From: an uncultured Collinsella sp.
GTDB lineage: Bacteria > Actinomycetota > Coriobacteriia > Coriobacteriales > Coriobacteriaceae
DNA length: 64,000 bases
Assembly (NCBI GenBank): GCA_902491895.1
Contig: CABUJH010000003.1
Span: 21,556-85,555 of the forward strand
Direction: 5' to 3'
This document shows positions 44,363 through 53,471 of this stretch, one piece after another. The position numbers were made by a program, and so were the translations under genes. The notes below the pieces were generated by a model. That model was not told where the DNA came from and made no database searches. It saw only the letters and a list, made by a program, of their open reading frames with translations. Numbering within the stretch: position 1 is the first letter of the stretch; every line of letters begins with the position of its first letter.

Positions 44363-45745
44363 ATGATCATTACTCTGTGTGGTGGCGGATCCACCTTTAC
44401 CCCCGGCATCGTCAAGTCCATCGCCCTGCGCAAGGACGAGCTCGACGTTGACGAGATTTGTCTGTACGACATCAACGAGGAGCGCCAGCGCAAGGTCGGC
44501 GTGCTCGTGGACTGGATTTTGCACGAGGACCTCGGCCTGGACATCAAGCTCACGGTGACCACCGACAAAAAGACGGCTTTTACCGACGCGAGCTTCGTGT
44601 TTGCCCAGATGCGCGTGGGCGGCTACGCCATGCGCGAGCAGGACGAGAAGATTCCGCTGCGTCACGGCTGCGTGGGCCAGGAGACTTGCGGTTGCGGCGG
44701 CCTTGCCTACGGCATGCGCACCATCTTCCCCATGGTCGAGCTGATCGATGACGTTGAGAAGTACGCCAAGAAGGATTACTGGATTCTCAACTACTCCAAC
44801 CCTGCTGCCATCGTCTCCGAGGGCTGCCGTGTGCTGCGTCCCAACGCTCGCATCATCAACATCTGCGACATGCCGATCGCGATCATCGACGTGGTTTGCG
44901 CCGCGCTCGATATCGACAAGAAGGATGTCGAGTACGATTACTTTGGCCTCAACCACTTTGGTTGGTTCACCTCGATCCGCCACAAGGGCGAGGAGGTGCT
45001 CCCGCAGCTGCGCGAGTACATCAAGGAGCACCAGATCCTGCTGCCCGACTCCTACCTCAAGGGCATGGGCTCGCTCATGGCAAAGAAGCCCGAGGAGGCC
45101 ACCGACGAGCATCCCGAGCAGAACCGTCACACCAAGGGCAGCTGGTACTACGTCTGGAAGGGCGAGTACGAGATTATGGAGTGCTTCCCGGAGTACCTGC
45201 CCAACACGTATCTGAACTACTACCTGCAGCAGAAGGAGTTCGTCGAGCATTCCAACCCCGAGCGCACCCGTGCTAACGAGGTTGAGGAGACGCGCGAGAA
45301 GAACCTCTTCGACGGCATCGATCACTACGAGAAGACGGGCGAGATCGACGAGAGCACGTTCTATGCGGGCAGCCACGGCGACTGGATTGCCGACCTGGCT
45401 ATCGCTCTGAAGAACGACACCAAGCAGCGCTTCCTGGTCATTTGCGAGAACAAGGGCGCTATCCCCAACATGCCCTACGACGCTATGGTCGAGCTGCCTG
45501 CCTACATTGGCAAGAACGGCCCCGAGGTCATCAGCCGCGACAACATTCCTCTGTTCCAGCAGGGCCTCATGATGCAGCAGCTGAACTCCGAGAAGCTCGT
45601 GGTCGAGGCTACGATCGAGGGTTCGTATGAGAAGGCGCTCAAGGCCTTTACGCTGAACAAGACCGTACCTTCGATGAAGGTCGCCAAGGAAGTTCTCGAC
45701 GACATGATCGAGGCCAACAAGGGTTACTGGCCTGAGCTTAAATAA
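44363..45745 (+). CDS. Family GH4 6-phospho-alpha-glucosidase
   Basis: 460 residues. LCGGGSTFTPGIVKS is the NAD-binding loop of GH4; NPAAIVSEG, INICDMPI (metal-ligand cysteine) and LNHFGW (metal-ligand histidine) are catalytic-site motifs. GH4 enzymes use NAD and a divalent metal, usually manganese, in an oxidation-elimination mechanism. The CDMP form is typical of 6-phospho-alpha-glucosidases (MalH/AglB/GlvA). It should split the phosphorylated disaccharide brought in by the preceding PTS into glucose and glucose 6-phosphate. GGAG lies nine bases before the ATG. A strong stem-loop follows. Confidence 0.93.
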   Translation: MIITLCGGGSTFTPGIVKSIALRKDELDVDEICLYDINEERQRKVGVLVDWILHEDLGLDIKLTVTTDKKTAFTDASFVFAQMRVGGYAMREQDEKIPLRHGCVGQETCGCGGLAYGMRTIFPMVELIDDVEKYAKKDYWILNYSNPAAIVSEGCRVLRPNARIINICDMPIAIIDVVCAALDIDKKDVEYDYFGLNHFGWFTSIRHKGEEVLPQLREYIKEHQILLPDSYLKGMGSLMAKKPEEATDEHPEQNRHTKGSWYYVWKGEYEIMECFPEYLPNTYLNYYLQQKEFVEHSNPERTRANEVEETREKNLFDGIDHYEKTGEIDESTFYAGSHGDWIADLAIALKNDTKQRFLVICENKGAIPNMPYDAMVELPAYIGKNGPEVISRDNIPLFQQGLMMQQLNSEKLVVEATIEGSYEKALKAFTLNKTVPSMKVAKEVLDDMIEANKGYWPELK

Positions 45746-45779
45746 AAGCAGCAGGGTCGCTGGCCGCATACCATGATCA

Positions 45780-45813
45780 ATGCCCCGTCCACGTGATTGC
45801 GTGGGCGGGGCAT
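45780..45813 (+). terminator. Stem-loop after the alpha-glucoside operon
   Basis: ATGCCCCGTCCACG (45780-45793) pairs with CGTGGGCGGGGCAT (45800-45813). The following TTGCCGTTT is only a weak U-run. Confidence 0.65.
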
Positions 45814-45820
45814 TGCCGTT

Positions 45821-45882
45821 TGGTGCAAAGTAACCTGGCCCCTTTGCACCAAAAATAATCCGTTTCCTCCGTCTCCATGGGG
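45821..45882. repeat. Two decayed repeat halves
   Basis: TTTGGTGCAAAGTAACCTGG (from 45821) is a right arm of the GGGGACAGGTT family. AATCCGTTTCCTCCGTCTCC (from about 45858) is a decayed arm of the 31-bp family seen intact at 57657-57741. Confidence 0.7.
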
Positions 45883-45906
45883 CCGGGTGTGGTATTCTAT
45901 CTGCGG

Positions 45907-45935
45907 GGTAATACTTAGGAATACCAAGTAATACC
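45907..45935. promoter_or_regulatory. Imperfect dyad upstream of the antitoxin gene
   Basis: GGTAATACTT (45907-45916) and AAGTAATACC (45926-45935) are inverted copies with one mismatch, with AATACC repeated between. An autoregulatory RelB/DinJ operator is the likely role. Confidence 0.45.
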
Positions 45936-46049
45936 AACGCCGTAGAAACAAACTCCAGATGCGGGCCAATCGGGTTGCCTTCACAGCCCGTCGCCCAGCC
46001 GCGTGGCCCGCATCTATCCACACCACCGTCGTTTCAAAAAGGAAGCGCC

Positions 46050-46250
46050 ATGGCAGAACACATGACCCCGGTTGTCGCGAAGGTCTTGCCCGAGGAAAAG
46101 GCGGCCTTCGCGGCGGCAACCCAGCTCGTGGGTACCACGCCGTCCAACGCCATCCGCATGTTCATCGCCGCGTTCAATCGCTGCGGCACCTTTCCGTTCG
46201 ACATTTCGCCCAGCGGGGCCTTTGGCGCTGCGCCCGATTCTCATCAATAA
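46050..46250 (+). CDS. RelB/DinJ-type antitoxin, apparently without a toxin
   Basis: 66 residues. The N-terminal ribbon-helix-helix pattern (VVAKVLPEEKAAFAAATQLV, then TTPSNAIRMFIAAFN) ending in FPFD is typical of RelB/DinJ antitoxins. AAGGA lies upstream of the ATG at 46050; in-frame upstream codons lack a site. The usual downstream RelE/YafQ toxin is absent: a repeat and a CPBP protease gene follow. It is therefore an orphan, a remnant of a lost pair or a solo regulator. Confidence 0.82.
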   Translation: MAEHMTPVVAKVLPEEKAAFAAATQLVGTTPSNAIRMFIAAFNRCGTFPFDISPSGAFGAAPDSHQ

Positions 46251-46251
46251 G

Positions 46252-46282
46252 TGATCCGTTTTCCTCCGTCCCCATGGGATCA
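46252..46282. repeat. Single arm of the 31-bp repeat family
   Basis: TGATCCGTTTTCCTCCGTCC followed by CCATGGGATCA. It differs from the intact arms at 57657-57741 by one base (CATGGG for CAAGGG). It starts two bases after the antitoxin stop. Confidence 0.85.
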
Positions 46283-46333
46283 GCTCTCTGCCGAGTTGTG
46301 GTAGAACTAGGGAACGGTTTTGAGGAGGTTGGC

Positions 46334-47245
46334 ATGCTCAATGCGCTGGTTTGGGCACTTGCCTGTTTTGGCGTTGTCGCTGCCGATATAGCCCTGAGCG
46401 TGGTTCTGTTTTCGGTTCTCGATGCCCTGTCGGTGCTGACGGGCTATCCGGTCGACAATCTCGATATTCAATGGTTCCAGGCTGCCGCTCAGACGGCGTC
46501 GTATTTGATGGCGCTGCTGTGGTGGCGCTATCTGTGGCCCCGCTCCTTCATGGCGCGCCGGCAGGGCGAGCGCCCGCTCGGTGGGGGAACAGGCGCGGCA
46601 TGGAAGCGCATCGTCTGCGTTGTCGTGATCGGTCTGTCCATGCAGGTGGTCGTTGGCTACGTGACCGACGCCGTGCTGTCGCTGTTGCCCGAGGCGGCGG
46701 CCGATTACAGCGAACTTGTCGAGGAAACAGGCATGGGCGACACGAGCTATCTGGCCGTCCTGACCACGGTGCTCGGCGCGCCGTTTTGCGAAGAGCTCCT
46801 GGTGCGCGGCATCATCTTTGAGTTTTCGCTCCGAGCGTTTAATCCGCAGTGCCGCCCACTTTGGAAGCGCCGGCGTCGTGCGAGCGCGCAGGACGGCGCC
46901 ATGGTGCCCTGGGCGGCCCCAAGCACGTGGGGTATCGCCGCGGCGATTGTGTTGCAGGCGGCAATCTTCGGTTTTATGCACATGAATTGGGTGCAAGGTT
47001 GCTACGCGGGTGCCGCCGGCCTCATCTTTGGCTGGGTGCTCGTGACGACCGGAAAGCTTCGCTATACGATCCTGCTGCATTTTGCCTTTAATGCCGGGTC
47101 GTATCTCATGACGTTGCTCTGGTTTGTGAACACGCCGTTCGACGTGGCAATTACGGTCGCTATCGCCGGCGTCATCCTCGTTGAGGCAATGCGCTCGCTG
47201 CGCCACGCGTGTGGGATGGACGCAGCGAGCGCGCCGCTGCCCTAG
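46334..47245 (+). CDS. CPBP-family intramembrane metalloprotease
   Basis: 303 residues with about seven or eight membrane spans. The three motifs of the CPBP (Abi/Rce1-like) family are present: EE plus R in FCEELLVRGIIF, the FxxxH motif in FGFMHMNW, and the histidine-asparagine motif in LHFAFN. These place a metal-dependent active site in the membrane. Relatives process peptides or protect against bacteriocins; substrate unknown here. The start at 46334 has GAGGAGG five bases upstream. Its stop codon overlaps the stop of the convergent ygiQ-like gene by three bases. Confidence 0.88.
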   Translation: MLNALVWALACFGVVAADIALSVVLFSVLDALSVLTGYPVDNLDIQWFQAAAQTASYLMALLWWRYLWPRSFMARRQGERPLGGGTGAAWKRIVCVVVIGLSMQVVVGYVTDAVLSLLPEAAADYSELVEETGMGDTSYLAVLTTVLGAPFCEELLVRGIIFEFSLRAFNPQCRPLWKRRRRASAQDGAMVPWAAPSTWGIAAAIVLQAAIFGFMHMNWVQGCYAGAAGLIFGWVLVTTGKLRYTILLHFAFNAGSYLMTLLWFVNTPFDVAITVAIAGVILVEAMRSLRHACGMDAASAPLP

Positions 47246-49383
47246 TTGCGGCGACCGCCGCCGTCGGCGCCCTGACGCCCCTGGGCCGCGCGATTGCGCC
47301 CGGCAGTGTTTTGCGCGCGCGACATGCCGCTGTGCCCCTTGCTGCCCTTGGGTCCCTTGCCGGCGGCGCCACCGTGCGGCTTGCCGCCTTTCTTGCCAGC
47401 GCCGTGTCCGCCGCCAGCAGATGTCTCGCCCGGGCGTGGCGGCACGGGGCGAATCAGACAATGCTTGGTGTAGCCGATCAGGTCACGACGCCCGGCCTTT
47501 TCCAGCGCCTCGCGTACGAGCTTGTAGTTCTCGGGCTTGCGATATTGGATGAGCGCGCGCTGCATGGCCTTCTCGTGCGGGTCGCGCGCCACATAGATCG
47601 GCTCCATGGTGCGCGGGTCCACGCCGGTGTAGTACATGCACGTCGACATGGTGGACGGCGTGGGGTAGAAGTCCTGCACTTGCTCGGGCATGTAGCCCAT
47701 GTCGCGCACGGCCTCGGCAAGGTCCACGGCTTCCTTCATCGTCGATCCGGGGTGGCTCGAGATCAGATACGGCACCACGTATTGCTTAAGACCATATTCG
47801 CGGTTCAAGCGTTCAAATTTGCGGCAGAACGCGTCGTAGACAGCTCGGCTCGGCTTGCCCATCACGGATAGCACCGCGTCGCTCACGTGCTCGGGTGCTA
47901 CGCGCAGCTGGCCCGAGACATGGTGCTCCAGCAGCTCGCGCAAAAACTCGTCCGAGGCATCGGCCATGGTGTAGTCAAAACGGATGCCGCTGCGCACGAA
48001 GACCTTTTTGACGCCCGGCAGCTGGCGCAGGTCGCGCAACAGCTGCGTGTAGCCGCTTTCGTCGACCACCATGTTCTTGCACACGCTCGGCCACAGGCAG
48101 CGCTTGTTCTTGCACACGCCGTGCTTGAGCTGCTTGTCGCAGGCGGGACGGCTAAAGTTGGCCGTCGGTCCGCCCACGTCGTTGATGTAGCCCTTAAACT
48201 CGGGATCGCGCGTGAGCAGCTCTGCCTCGCGCATGATCGAGTCGTGGCTGCGCATCTGCAACACGCGGCCCTGGTGGAAGGTGAGGGCGCAAAACGAGCA
48301 CTCGCCAAAACAGCCGCGGTTGGAGCTGATCGAAAACTTGATCTCGGCAAAGGCCGGCACGCCGCCCGCCGCGTCGTAGTCGGGATGCCAGTCGCGTGCG
48401 TAGGGGAGCTCGGCTACCTCGTCCATCTCGTCGGTGGTGAGCGTCGCCGACGGCGGGTTCTGCACCACATAGACGCTGTTGGGGTAGGGCTCTACCAGGC
48501 GATGCCCGGTGATGGGATCCATATTCTGCTGCTGCACGTTAAAGCTGCGCGCGTAGTTGAGCTTGTCGGCGGTAAGGTCGTCCCAGCTGGGCAGCAGGTC
48601 GTAGTCGTAGACCTCGTCGAGCGAACCCGTGCGGTAAACGGTGCCGTTGATATAGGTAATCTGATCGACGGGCAGTCCGGCGTCGAGCGCGTCGGCGATC
48701 TCGACGATCGCGTGCTCGCCCATGCCGTAGATGAGGATGTCGGCGCCCGAGTCGAGCAGTACCGAGCGCTTGAGCTTGTCCTGCCAGTAGTCGTAGTGGG
48801 CCAGACGGCGTAGGCTCGCCTCGATGCCGCCGATGATGATGGGGGCATCCTTGAACGTCTGGCGGATGAGGTTGCCGTAGACCGTGACGGCACGATTGGG
48901 ACGGCGCCCCTCCTCGCCACCGGGGGTATAGGCGTCGGTGTGGCGGCGATGCTTGGTCACCGAATAGTGGTTGACCATGGAGTCCATGTTGCCGGCACTG
49001 ACGAGAAAGCCTAGGCGCGGCTCGCCGAGCACGGTGATGCTGGCGGGGTCGGTCCAGTCGGGTTGGCAGATGATGCCCACTTTGTAGCCGTGCGCGTCGA
49101 GGACGCGGCTGATGATGGCCATGCCAAAGCTGGGATGGTCCACATAGGCGTCGCCGCAGATGTAGACAAAGTCGCACTGGTCCCAGCCACGCGCATCCAT
49201 GTCGGCGCGGCTGACGGGGAGGAACTTATCGCGGCCCGGTCGCCAGGGGCGGGCGGGCGTCGCTTGGGAATGCTTGGTGCGGGCGACCGTGGCCTGCGCC
49301 TTACCGCCGCGCTTTTGCTGCTGGCCCTGTTTGCCCTGCTGACTGCGCTGGTTGTTCTGAGCATGCTGAGGCTTTTTTGCCAC
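47242..49383 (-). CDS. ygiQ: YgiQ-family radical SAM protein
   Basis: 713 residues. A basic N-terminus leads into the YgiQ N-domain (PVSRADMDARGWDQCDFVYI; GDAYVDHPSFG), then the radical-SAM core with CFGECSFC (CxxxCxxC) and a C-terminal domain with DFYPTPSTMSTCMYYTG, ending in a glycine/lysine-rich tail. The family is widespread and of unknown reaction. The start is GTG at 49383 with GGGAGG four bases upstream; an upstream frame exists but has no site. Its 3' end collides with the CPBP gene with no room for a terminator between them. Confidence 0.9.
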   Translation of the reverse strand: MAKKPQHAQNNQRSQQGKQGQQQKRGGKAQATVARTKHSQATPARPWRPGRDKFLPVSRADMDARGWDQCDFVYICGDAYVDHPSFGMAIISRVLDAHGYKVGIICQPDWTDPASITVLGEPRLGFLVSAGNMDSMVNHYSVTKHRRHTDAYTPGGEEGRRPNRAVTVYGNLIRQTFKDAPIIIGGIEASLRRLAHYDYWQDKLKRSVLLDSGADILIYGMGEHAIVEIADALDAGLPVDQITYINGTVYRTGSLDEVYDYDLLPSWDDLTADKLNYARSFNVQQQNMDPITGHRLVEPYPNSVYVVQNPPSATLTTDEMDEVAELPYARDWHPDYDAAGGVPAFAEIKFSISSNRGCFGECSFCALTFHQGRVLQMRSHDSIMREAELLTRDPEFKGYINDVGGPTANFSRPACDKQLKHGVCKNKRCLWPSVCKNMVVDESGYTQLLRDLRQLPGVKKVFVRSGIRFDYTMADASDEFLRELLEHHVSGQLRVAPEHVSDAVLSVMGKPSRAVYDAFCRKFERLNREYGLKQYVVPYLISSHPGSTMKEAVDLAEAVRDMGYMPEQVQDFYPTPSTMSTCMYYTGVDPRTMEPIYVARDPHEKAMQRALIQYRKPENYKLVREALEKAGRRDLIGYTKHCLIRPVPPRPGETSAGGGHGAGKKGGKPHGGAAGKGPKGSKGHSGMSRAQNTAGRNRAAQGRQGADGGGRRN

Positions 49384-49636
49384 GATCCCTCCCGGTGTTT
49401 GTATGCTGCATGTAATTGTAACCAGTCTTTTTGGGACGGCGCTAAAAAGACTGGTGGAGTACATGGGCTGGCGGATCGGCGTGTCGATGCGAGTGCCGTT
49501 TGTTTCCAGACTGTGTATCCCCGTGTCGAAGGGGCCGTCTCGCGCGCACGCCATGTTGTCAATGGGTTACAGTATGAACGGCGGCTATGTTTCCGCCAAC
49601 GCACGAGAGAGTCGTCAACAAGGAGGATGCACGACG

Positions 49637-50353
49637 ATGCAGCGTGCCAAACAGATATCGGAGTCTATTGAGCTGGGCATCATCTTGGCGCTCGCCGGTG
49701 GCTTTATGGACGTTTATTCGTACATTGGGCGCGACCATGTTTTCGCCAACGCGCAGACGGGCAACATCTTGCTCGTGGGCGTGAGCATCTCGGAGGGCAA
49801 TTGGGCACTTGCGGGTCGCTATTTCTTCCCTGTGGTGTCGTTTGCCGTGGGCATTATGCTTGCCGACCTGGTGCATGAGCGGTTTGGCAGCGTGATTCAC
49901 TGGCGCCAGGTGACGGTGTTTTTTGAAGCCGTTATCTTGCTGGGCGTGAGCTTTATCCCCGGTGGCGGTTACAACCTGCTCGCCAACTGCCTCACCTCGT
50001 TTGCCTGCGGCATGCAGGTCGAGAGCTTCCGTAAGATACATGGTCACGGCATCGCCACGACCATGTGCATCGGTAACCTGCGCAATGCGCTGCAAAACGT
50101 GGACGACTACATCATCACCCACAAGCGCGGCTTTTTGGAAAACGGCGTGCTGTACTTTGGCGTGATCTTTACCTTTGTGTTTGGCGCCGTGCTGGGCAAC
50201 TGGTGTATTGAGCGCATGGGTCTGCATGCCATCGTCGTGGCGAGCTTGCTGCTGTTTGTCGCGTTTGCCATCATGTTTATCGACCGCGAGCGCGATTTGC
50301 GCTCTCGCTGGAAGCGTGCCTGCGAAGATTGGAAAGACGCCTGCCAAAAATAA
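49637..50353 (+). CDS. YoaK/DUF1275-family membrane protein
   Basis: 238 residues, about six membrane spans. The opening ELGIILALAGGFMDVYSYI and the phrase FANAQTGNILLVGV are hallmarks of the YoaK/DUF1275 (UPF0700) family, as is FACGMQVESFRK in the second half. Function in the family is not established; transport is usual speculation. The start at 49637 follows GGAGG. An in-frame start at 49403 would add 78 residues not seen in the family. A terminator follows. Confidence 0.88.
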   Translation: MQRAKQISESIELGIILALAGGFMDVYSYIGRDHVFANAQTGNILLVGVSISEGNWALAGRYFFPVVSFAVGIMLADLVHERFGSVIHWRQVTVFFEAVILLGVSFIPGGGYNLLANCLTSFACGMQVESFRKIHGHGIATTMCIGNLRNALQNVDDYIITHKRGFLENGVLYFGVIFTFVFGAVLGNWCIERMGLHAIVVASLLLFVAFAIMFIDRERDLRSRWKRACEDWKDACQK

Positions 50354-50407
50354 CGGCAGGATGCGGCAAGGGGCTGGCCCCTTTGTCGCACTGATCAATA
50401 TTGGGGA

Positions 50408-50438
50408 GGGGACGGCCATCTCGGCCGCCCCTTTTTTG
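50408..50438 (+). terminator. Intrinsic terminator
   Basis: GGGGACGGCC (50408-50417) pairs with GGCCGCCCC (50423-50431) with one bulged A, followed by TTTTTTG. Confidence 0.88.
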
Positions 50439-50468
50439 TTTAGTGATCAGGTGGGGACGATACCAGCT

Positions 50469-50484
50469 GTTGAAACGCTTTAAC
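50469..50484. promoter_or_regulatory. LacI/catabolite-type operator candidate upstream of fucO
   Basis: GTTGAAACGCTTTAAC is a near-palindrome centred on CG, the usual form of LacI-family sites. It lies about 100 bases before the fucO-like start; TTGACG at 50490 could be the -35. Confidence 0.4.
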
Positions 50485-50583
50485 AACTTTGACGTTCTCA
50501 CGCGCTTTTTGTTTCAAAAGCGTTAGGATGGGACATATAGCGCGGGGCGTAATGGATGCCCCGCACACGATGGGAGGCTATCA

Positions 50584-51750
50584 ATGGCTAATCGTTTCGT
50601 TCTCAACACCATCTCTTATCATGGTTCCGGCGCCATCAAGGAGATCCCCGGCGAGCTCCAGCGTCGCGGCTACAAGAAGATCTTCGTCTGCTCCGACCCC
50701 GATCTGGTTAAGTTTGGCGTTACCGCTAAGGTGACCGACGAGCTCGACGCCGCCGGCATCGCTTGGAGCCTCTACTCCGAGATCAAGCCCAACCCCACTA
50801 TCCAGAACGTCAAGGACGGCGTCGAGGCCTTCAAGGCCGCCGAGGCTGACGCTATCGTGACCATCGGTGGCGGCTCCTCCATGGACACCGCCAAGGCCAT
50901 CGGCATCATCATCAACAACCCCGAGTTCGCCGATGTCCGCAGCCTCGAGGGCGTTGCTCCCACTAAGAACCACGCCGTGTTCACCATCGCTGTGCCGACG
51001 ACCGCCGGTACCGCTGCCGAGGTGACCATCAACTACGTCATCACCGACCCCGAGAAGGTCCGCAAGTTCGTGTGCGTCGACACCAACGACGCCCCCGAGG
51101 TCGCCGTCGTCGATCCTGACATGATGGCTTCCATGCCCGCCGGCCTGACCGCTTCCACTGGCATGGACGCTCTGACCCACGCCATCGAGGGCTACACCAC
51201 CAAGGGTGCCTGGGAGCTCTCCGACATGTTCCACTTTGAGGCTATTAAGCTGATCAGCGAGAACCTGCGTGACTCCGTCGCCGAGGCCAAGTCCGGCCAG
51301 CCCGGCTCCGGCCGCGAGGGCATGGCCCTTGGCCAGTATGTCGCCGGCATGGGCTTCTCCAATGTCGGCCTGGGTATCGACCACGCTATGGCTCACACCC
51401 TGTCCGCTCACTACGACACCCCGCACGGCGTCGCTTGCGCCATGCTGCTGCCGATTGCCATGGAGTTCAACAAGCCGGTTTGCGCTGAGCGCCTGGCCAA
51501 GGTTGCCGTTGCCATGGGTGTTGACACCACGGGCATGAGCACCGACGAGGCTGCCGACGCCGCTATCGCCGCCGTCAAGCAGCTTTCCGCCGACGTGAAC
51601 ATCCCGCACGTCTGCGAGGCCATGAAGGCTGACGAGATCGAGGTCCTGGCCAAGGACGCCATGGCCGACGCCTGCTTCCCGGGTAACCCGCGCGAGGCAA
51701 CGCTCGACGACGTCATCGAGCTCTTCAAGAAGATCTGCCCGGCTGCCTAA
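50584..51750 (+). CDS. fucO: Iron-dependent alcohol dehydrogenase, lactaldehyde reductase type
   Basis: 388 residues, full family length. Long stretches agree with E. coli FucO: NNPEFADVRSLEG, TTAGTAAEVTINYVITD and ALGQYVAGMGFSNVGLG. The NAD loop GGGSSMDTAKA and metal ligands in MDALTHAIEGY (Asp, His) and HAMAHTLSAHYDTPHG (two His) are intact. It should reduce L-lactaldehyde to 1,2-propanediol with NADH, balancing redox when fucose or rhamnose is fermented. No fucose genes are nearby. Codon use is strongly biased, suggesting high expression. Preceded by a LacI-type dyad and followed by a strong terminator, so monocistronic. Confidence 0.92.
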   Translation: MANRFVLNTISYHGSGAIKEIPGELQRRGYKKIFVCSDPDLVKFGVTAKVTDELDAAGIAWSLYSEIKPNPTIQNVKDGVEAFKAAEADAIVTIGGGSSMDTAKAIGIIINNPEFADVRSLEGVAPTKNHAVFTIAVPTTAGTAAEVTINYVITDPEKVRKFVCVDTNDAPEVAVVDPDMMASMPAGLTASTGMDALTHAIEGYTTKGAWELSDMFHFEAIKLISENLRDSVAEAKSGQPGSGREGMALGQYVAGMGFSNVGLGIDHAMAHTLSAHYDTPHGVACAMLLPIAMEFNKPVCAERLAKVAVAMGVDTTGMSTDEAADAAIAAVKQLSADVNIPHVCEAMKADEIEVLAKDAMADACFPGNPREATLDDVIELFKKICPAA

Positions 51751-51803
51751 CCCAGTTTGGTGGTCCTTCGCCCGTAGGCGTATGGTCTTTTGACTTGCCG
51801 CTG

Positions 51804-51835
51804 GCCCCGCCGTGCTACGCACGGCGGGGCTTTTT
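51804..51835 (+). terminator. Intrinsic terminator of fucO
   Basis: GCCCCGCCGTG (51804-51814) pairs with CACGGCGGGGC (51820-51830), followed by TTTTT. Confidence 0.92.
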
Positions 51836-52237
51836 GTGCTGCGTCAATGTCCTGAGACGGGCAAAACCAAGGCGTACTGCCCGCTACGGATAGGTGGTGC
51901 ACTTTCCAGCGTGCATTTTTGGGAGTATTCAGCAAGCTCTTAAAAATGCATAACATTGTGAATGGGCCGAGTGGCCCGCAGGCGCCCATCGACAGCCATT
52001 GTGGGCGGGCTATCGATGAGTGGAGGGGGTTGTTACTGAGTTTCTGCTTTGCGACAACCTGCAACACTGTTGTAACCGCTTCATTTTGTCGTTCGTGATG
52101 GGGCCGTTGGGGCCCACGGTGCTGAATACTCCGTTTTTTGCACGGTCCAAGGTGGGGCACCCTGAGACGAAGCAAAAAGATGTCTCATTTCTATGCAAAT
52201 ACCGATAGGATTTATGCAAGATTGGGATTGTAAACCG
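51836..52237. other. Gene-free 400-bp stretch
   Basis: No ORF with a ribosome-binding site or family signature is visible on either strand. Short inverted pieces occur (GTTGTTACTG.../...AACACTGTTGTAAC near 52025-52075, GGGGCCGTTGGGGCCC near 52100). Composition is lower in GC than the flanks. It could hold a small RNA or decayed sequence; I cannot say which. Confidence 0.4.
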
Positions 52238-52304
52238 TGCACGTGCACAAAACCGGTGCGGGGACGTCTGGAGGCGGCTCGGCTCCTGGGGCATTGCACG
52301 TGCA
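52238..52304. promoter_or_regulatory. Pair of TGCACGTGCA palindromes upstream of the peptidase gene
   Basis: TGCACGTGCA occurs at 52238-52247 and 52295-52304, 57 bases apart and 50-115 bases before the M42 start. The pair suggests cooperative binding by one dimeric regulator. Confidence 0.55.
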
Positions 52305-52353
52305 GAACGGTTAAAATCGGGACTCGGTCTTAGTTTTACTTGGAAGGATGCAT

Positions 52354-53397
52354 ATGACTTCTAATATTGATGCTTCTCTAGGGGAGACGCTCTCCTATAT
52401 CGCAGGACAGCTTAAGACGCTGACTTCTATTGCTTCGCCTACCGGCTATACCCGTGCGGCGACTGATTATCTAATGGAGACCCTGCGCGATATGGGATTT
52501 GGCCCCGAGCGTTCCAATAAGGGTAACGTGCTCGTTGAGCTTGGTGGCGAGGGTGAGCCGCTCGTACTGGCGAGCCATGTCGATACCCTGGGCGCCATGG
52601 TGCGTTCCATTAAGGACAATGGTCGCCTGCGCCCCACGACGCTCGGCGGGCACCAGTGGTCTACGGCCGATGGAGAGAACTGCACCGTCTACACGCGCGA
52701 CGGCAATGTCTACACGGGCGTGGTTCTTAACACCGAGCCTTCGGCGCATGTGGCCGATGAGCCGGTCAAGACCATCGAGAAGAACATGGAAATCCTGCTC
52801 GACGAGAATGTCGACAGCAAGGACGACGTGCTTGAGCTGGGCATTCAGACTGGTGACATCATCGCCATGGATCCGCGTACCACGGTGACGGAGAGCGGCT
52901 ACATTAAGAGTCGCTTCTTGGACGACAAGCTGTCGGCGTCGATTCTGCTGGGCTTGGCGCGTGCCGTCGCCGCTGGCGAGGTGACGCTTTCGCGCAAGGT
53001 GTCGCTGCTCTTTACCGTGTACGAGGAGGTCGGCCACGGTGGTGCCTTTGTGCCGGCCGACACGCGCGAGATGATCAGCGTGGACATGGGTTGCGTGGGC
53101 GACGACCTAGGCTGCACCGAGCGCATGGTTTCGATCTGCGCCAAGGATTCGGGCGGTCCGTACAATTACGACCTGGTGACCACGCTATCCAATATCGCGC
53201 GCGAGCTCGAGCTTGATTACGCCATCGACGTGTACCCGCATTACGGCTCGGACGTTGAGGCCACGCTTTCTGCCGGCTACGACATCCGTCACGGTCTGAT
53301 CGGTCCCGGCGTGTACGCGAGCCACAACTACGAGCGCAGCCACATCGACGGTGTGCGCAACACCTACGAGCTGGTTCGCGCCTACGTTCAGCGCTAG
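52354..53397 (+). CDS. M42-family metallo-aminopeptidase
   Basis: 347 residues. The dinuclear metal site of the M42/M28 fold is visible: LASHVDTLGAM (His), RFLDDKLSASILLG (bridging Asp), YEEVGHGG (catalytic Glu pair), ISVDMG (Asp) and YASHNYERSH (His). Members remove N-terminal residues from peptides in the cytoplasm, or deblock glucans in some cases. The start at 52354 has AAGGA five bases upstream; the ATG at 52348 is too close to that site. Two TGCACGTGCA palindromes lie upstream, and a palindromic repeat follows the stop. Confidence 0.9.
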   Translation: MTSNIDASLGETLSYIAGQLKTLTSIASPTGYTRAATDYLMETLRDMGFGPERSNKGNVLVELGGEGEPLVLASHVDTLGAMVRSIKDNGRLRPTTLGGHQWSTADGENCTVYTRDGNVYTGVVLNTEPSAHVADEPVKTIEKNMEILLDENVDSKDDVLELGIQTGDIIAMDPRTTVTESGYIKSRFLDDKLSASILLGLARAVAAGEVTLSRKVSLLFTVYEEVGHGGAFVPADTREMISVDMGCVGDDLGCTERMVSICAKDSGGPYNYDLVTTLSNIARELELDYAIDVYPHYGSDVEATLSAGYDIRHGLIGPGVYASHNYERSHIDGVRNTYELVRAYVQR

Positions 53398-53471
53398 ACG
53401 CATTTATAGCGCGTGGCAAGTTAAGAGCGTCCTAGCCGGTATAACGTTGCCGGCAGGGGCGCTCTTGTGCG

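Noticed and set aside
42683..46021. A 1112-residue minus-strand frame across the PTS and GH4 genes
   Set aside because: It is antisense to three well-supported plus-strand genes; composition is that of a shadow frame.
50581..51822. A 413-residue minus-strand frame opposite fucO
   Set aside because: It is the antisense of a highly codon-biased gene and resembles no protein family.
51747..52299. Small ORFs in the gap between fucO and the M42 gene
   Set aside because: None has a ribosome-binding site, a sensible composition or a family match; one overlaps the fucO terminator.
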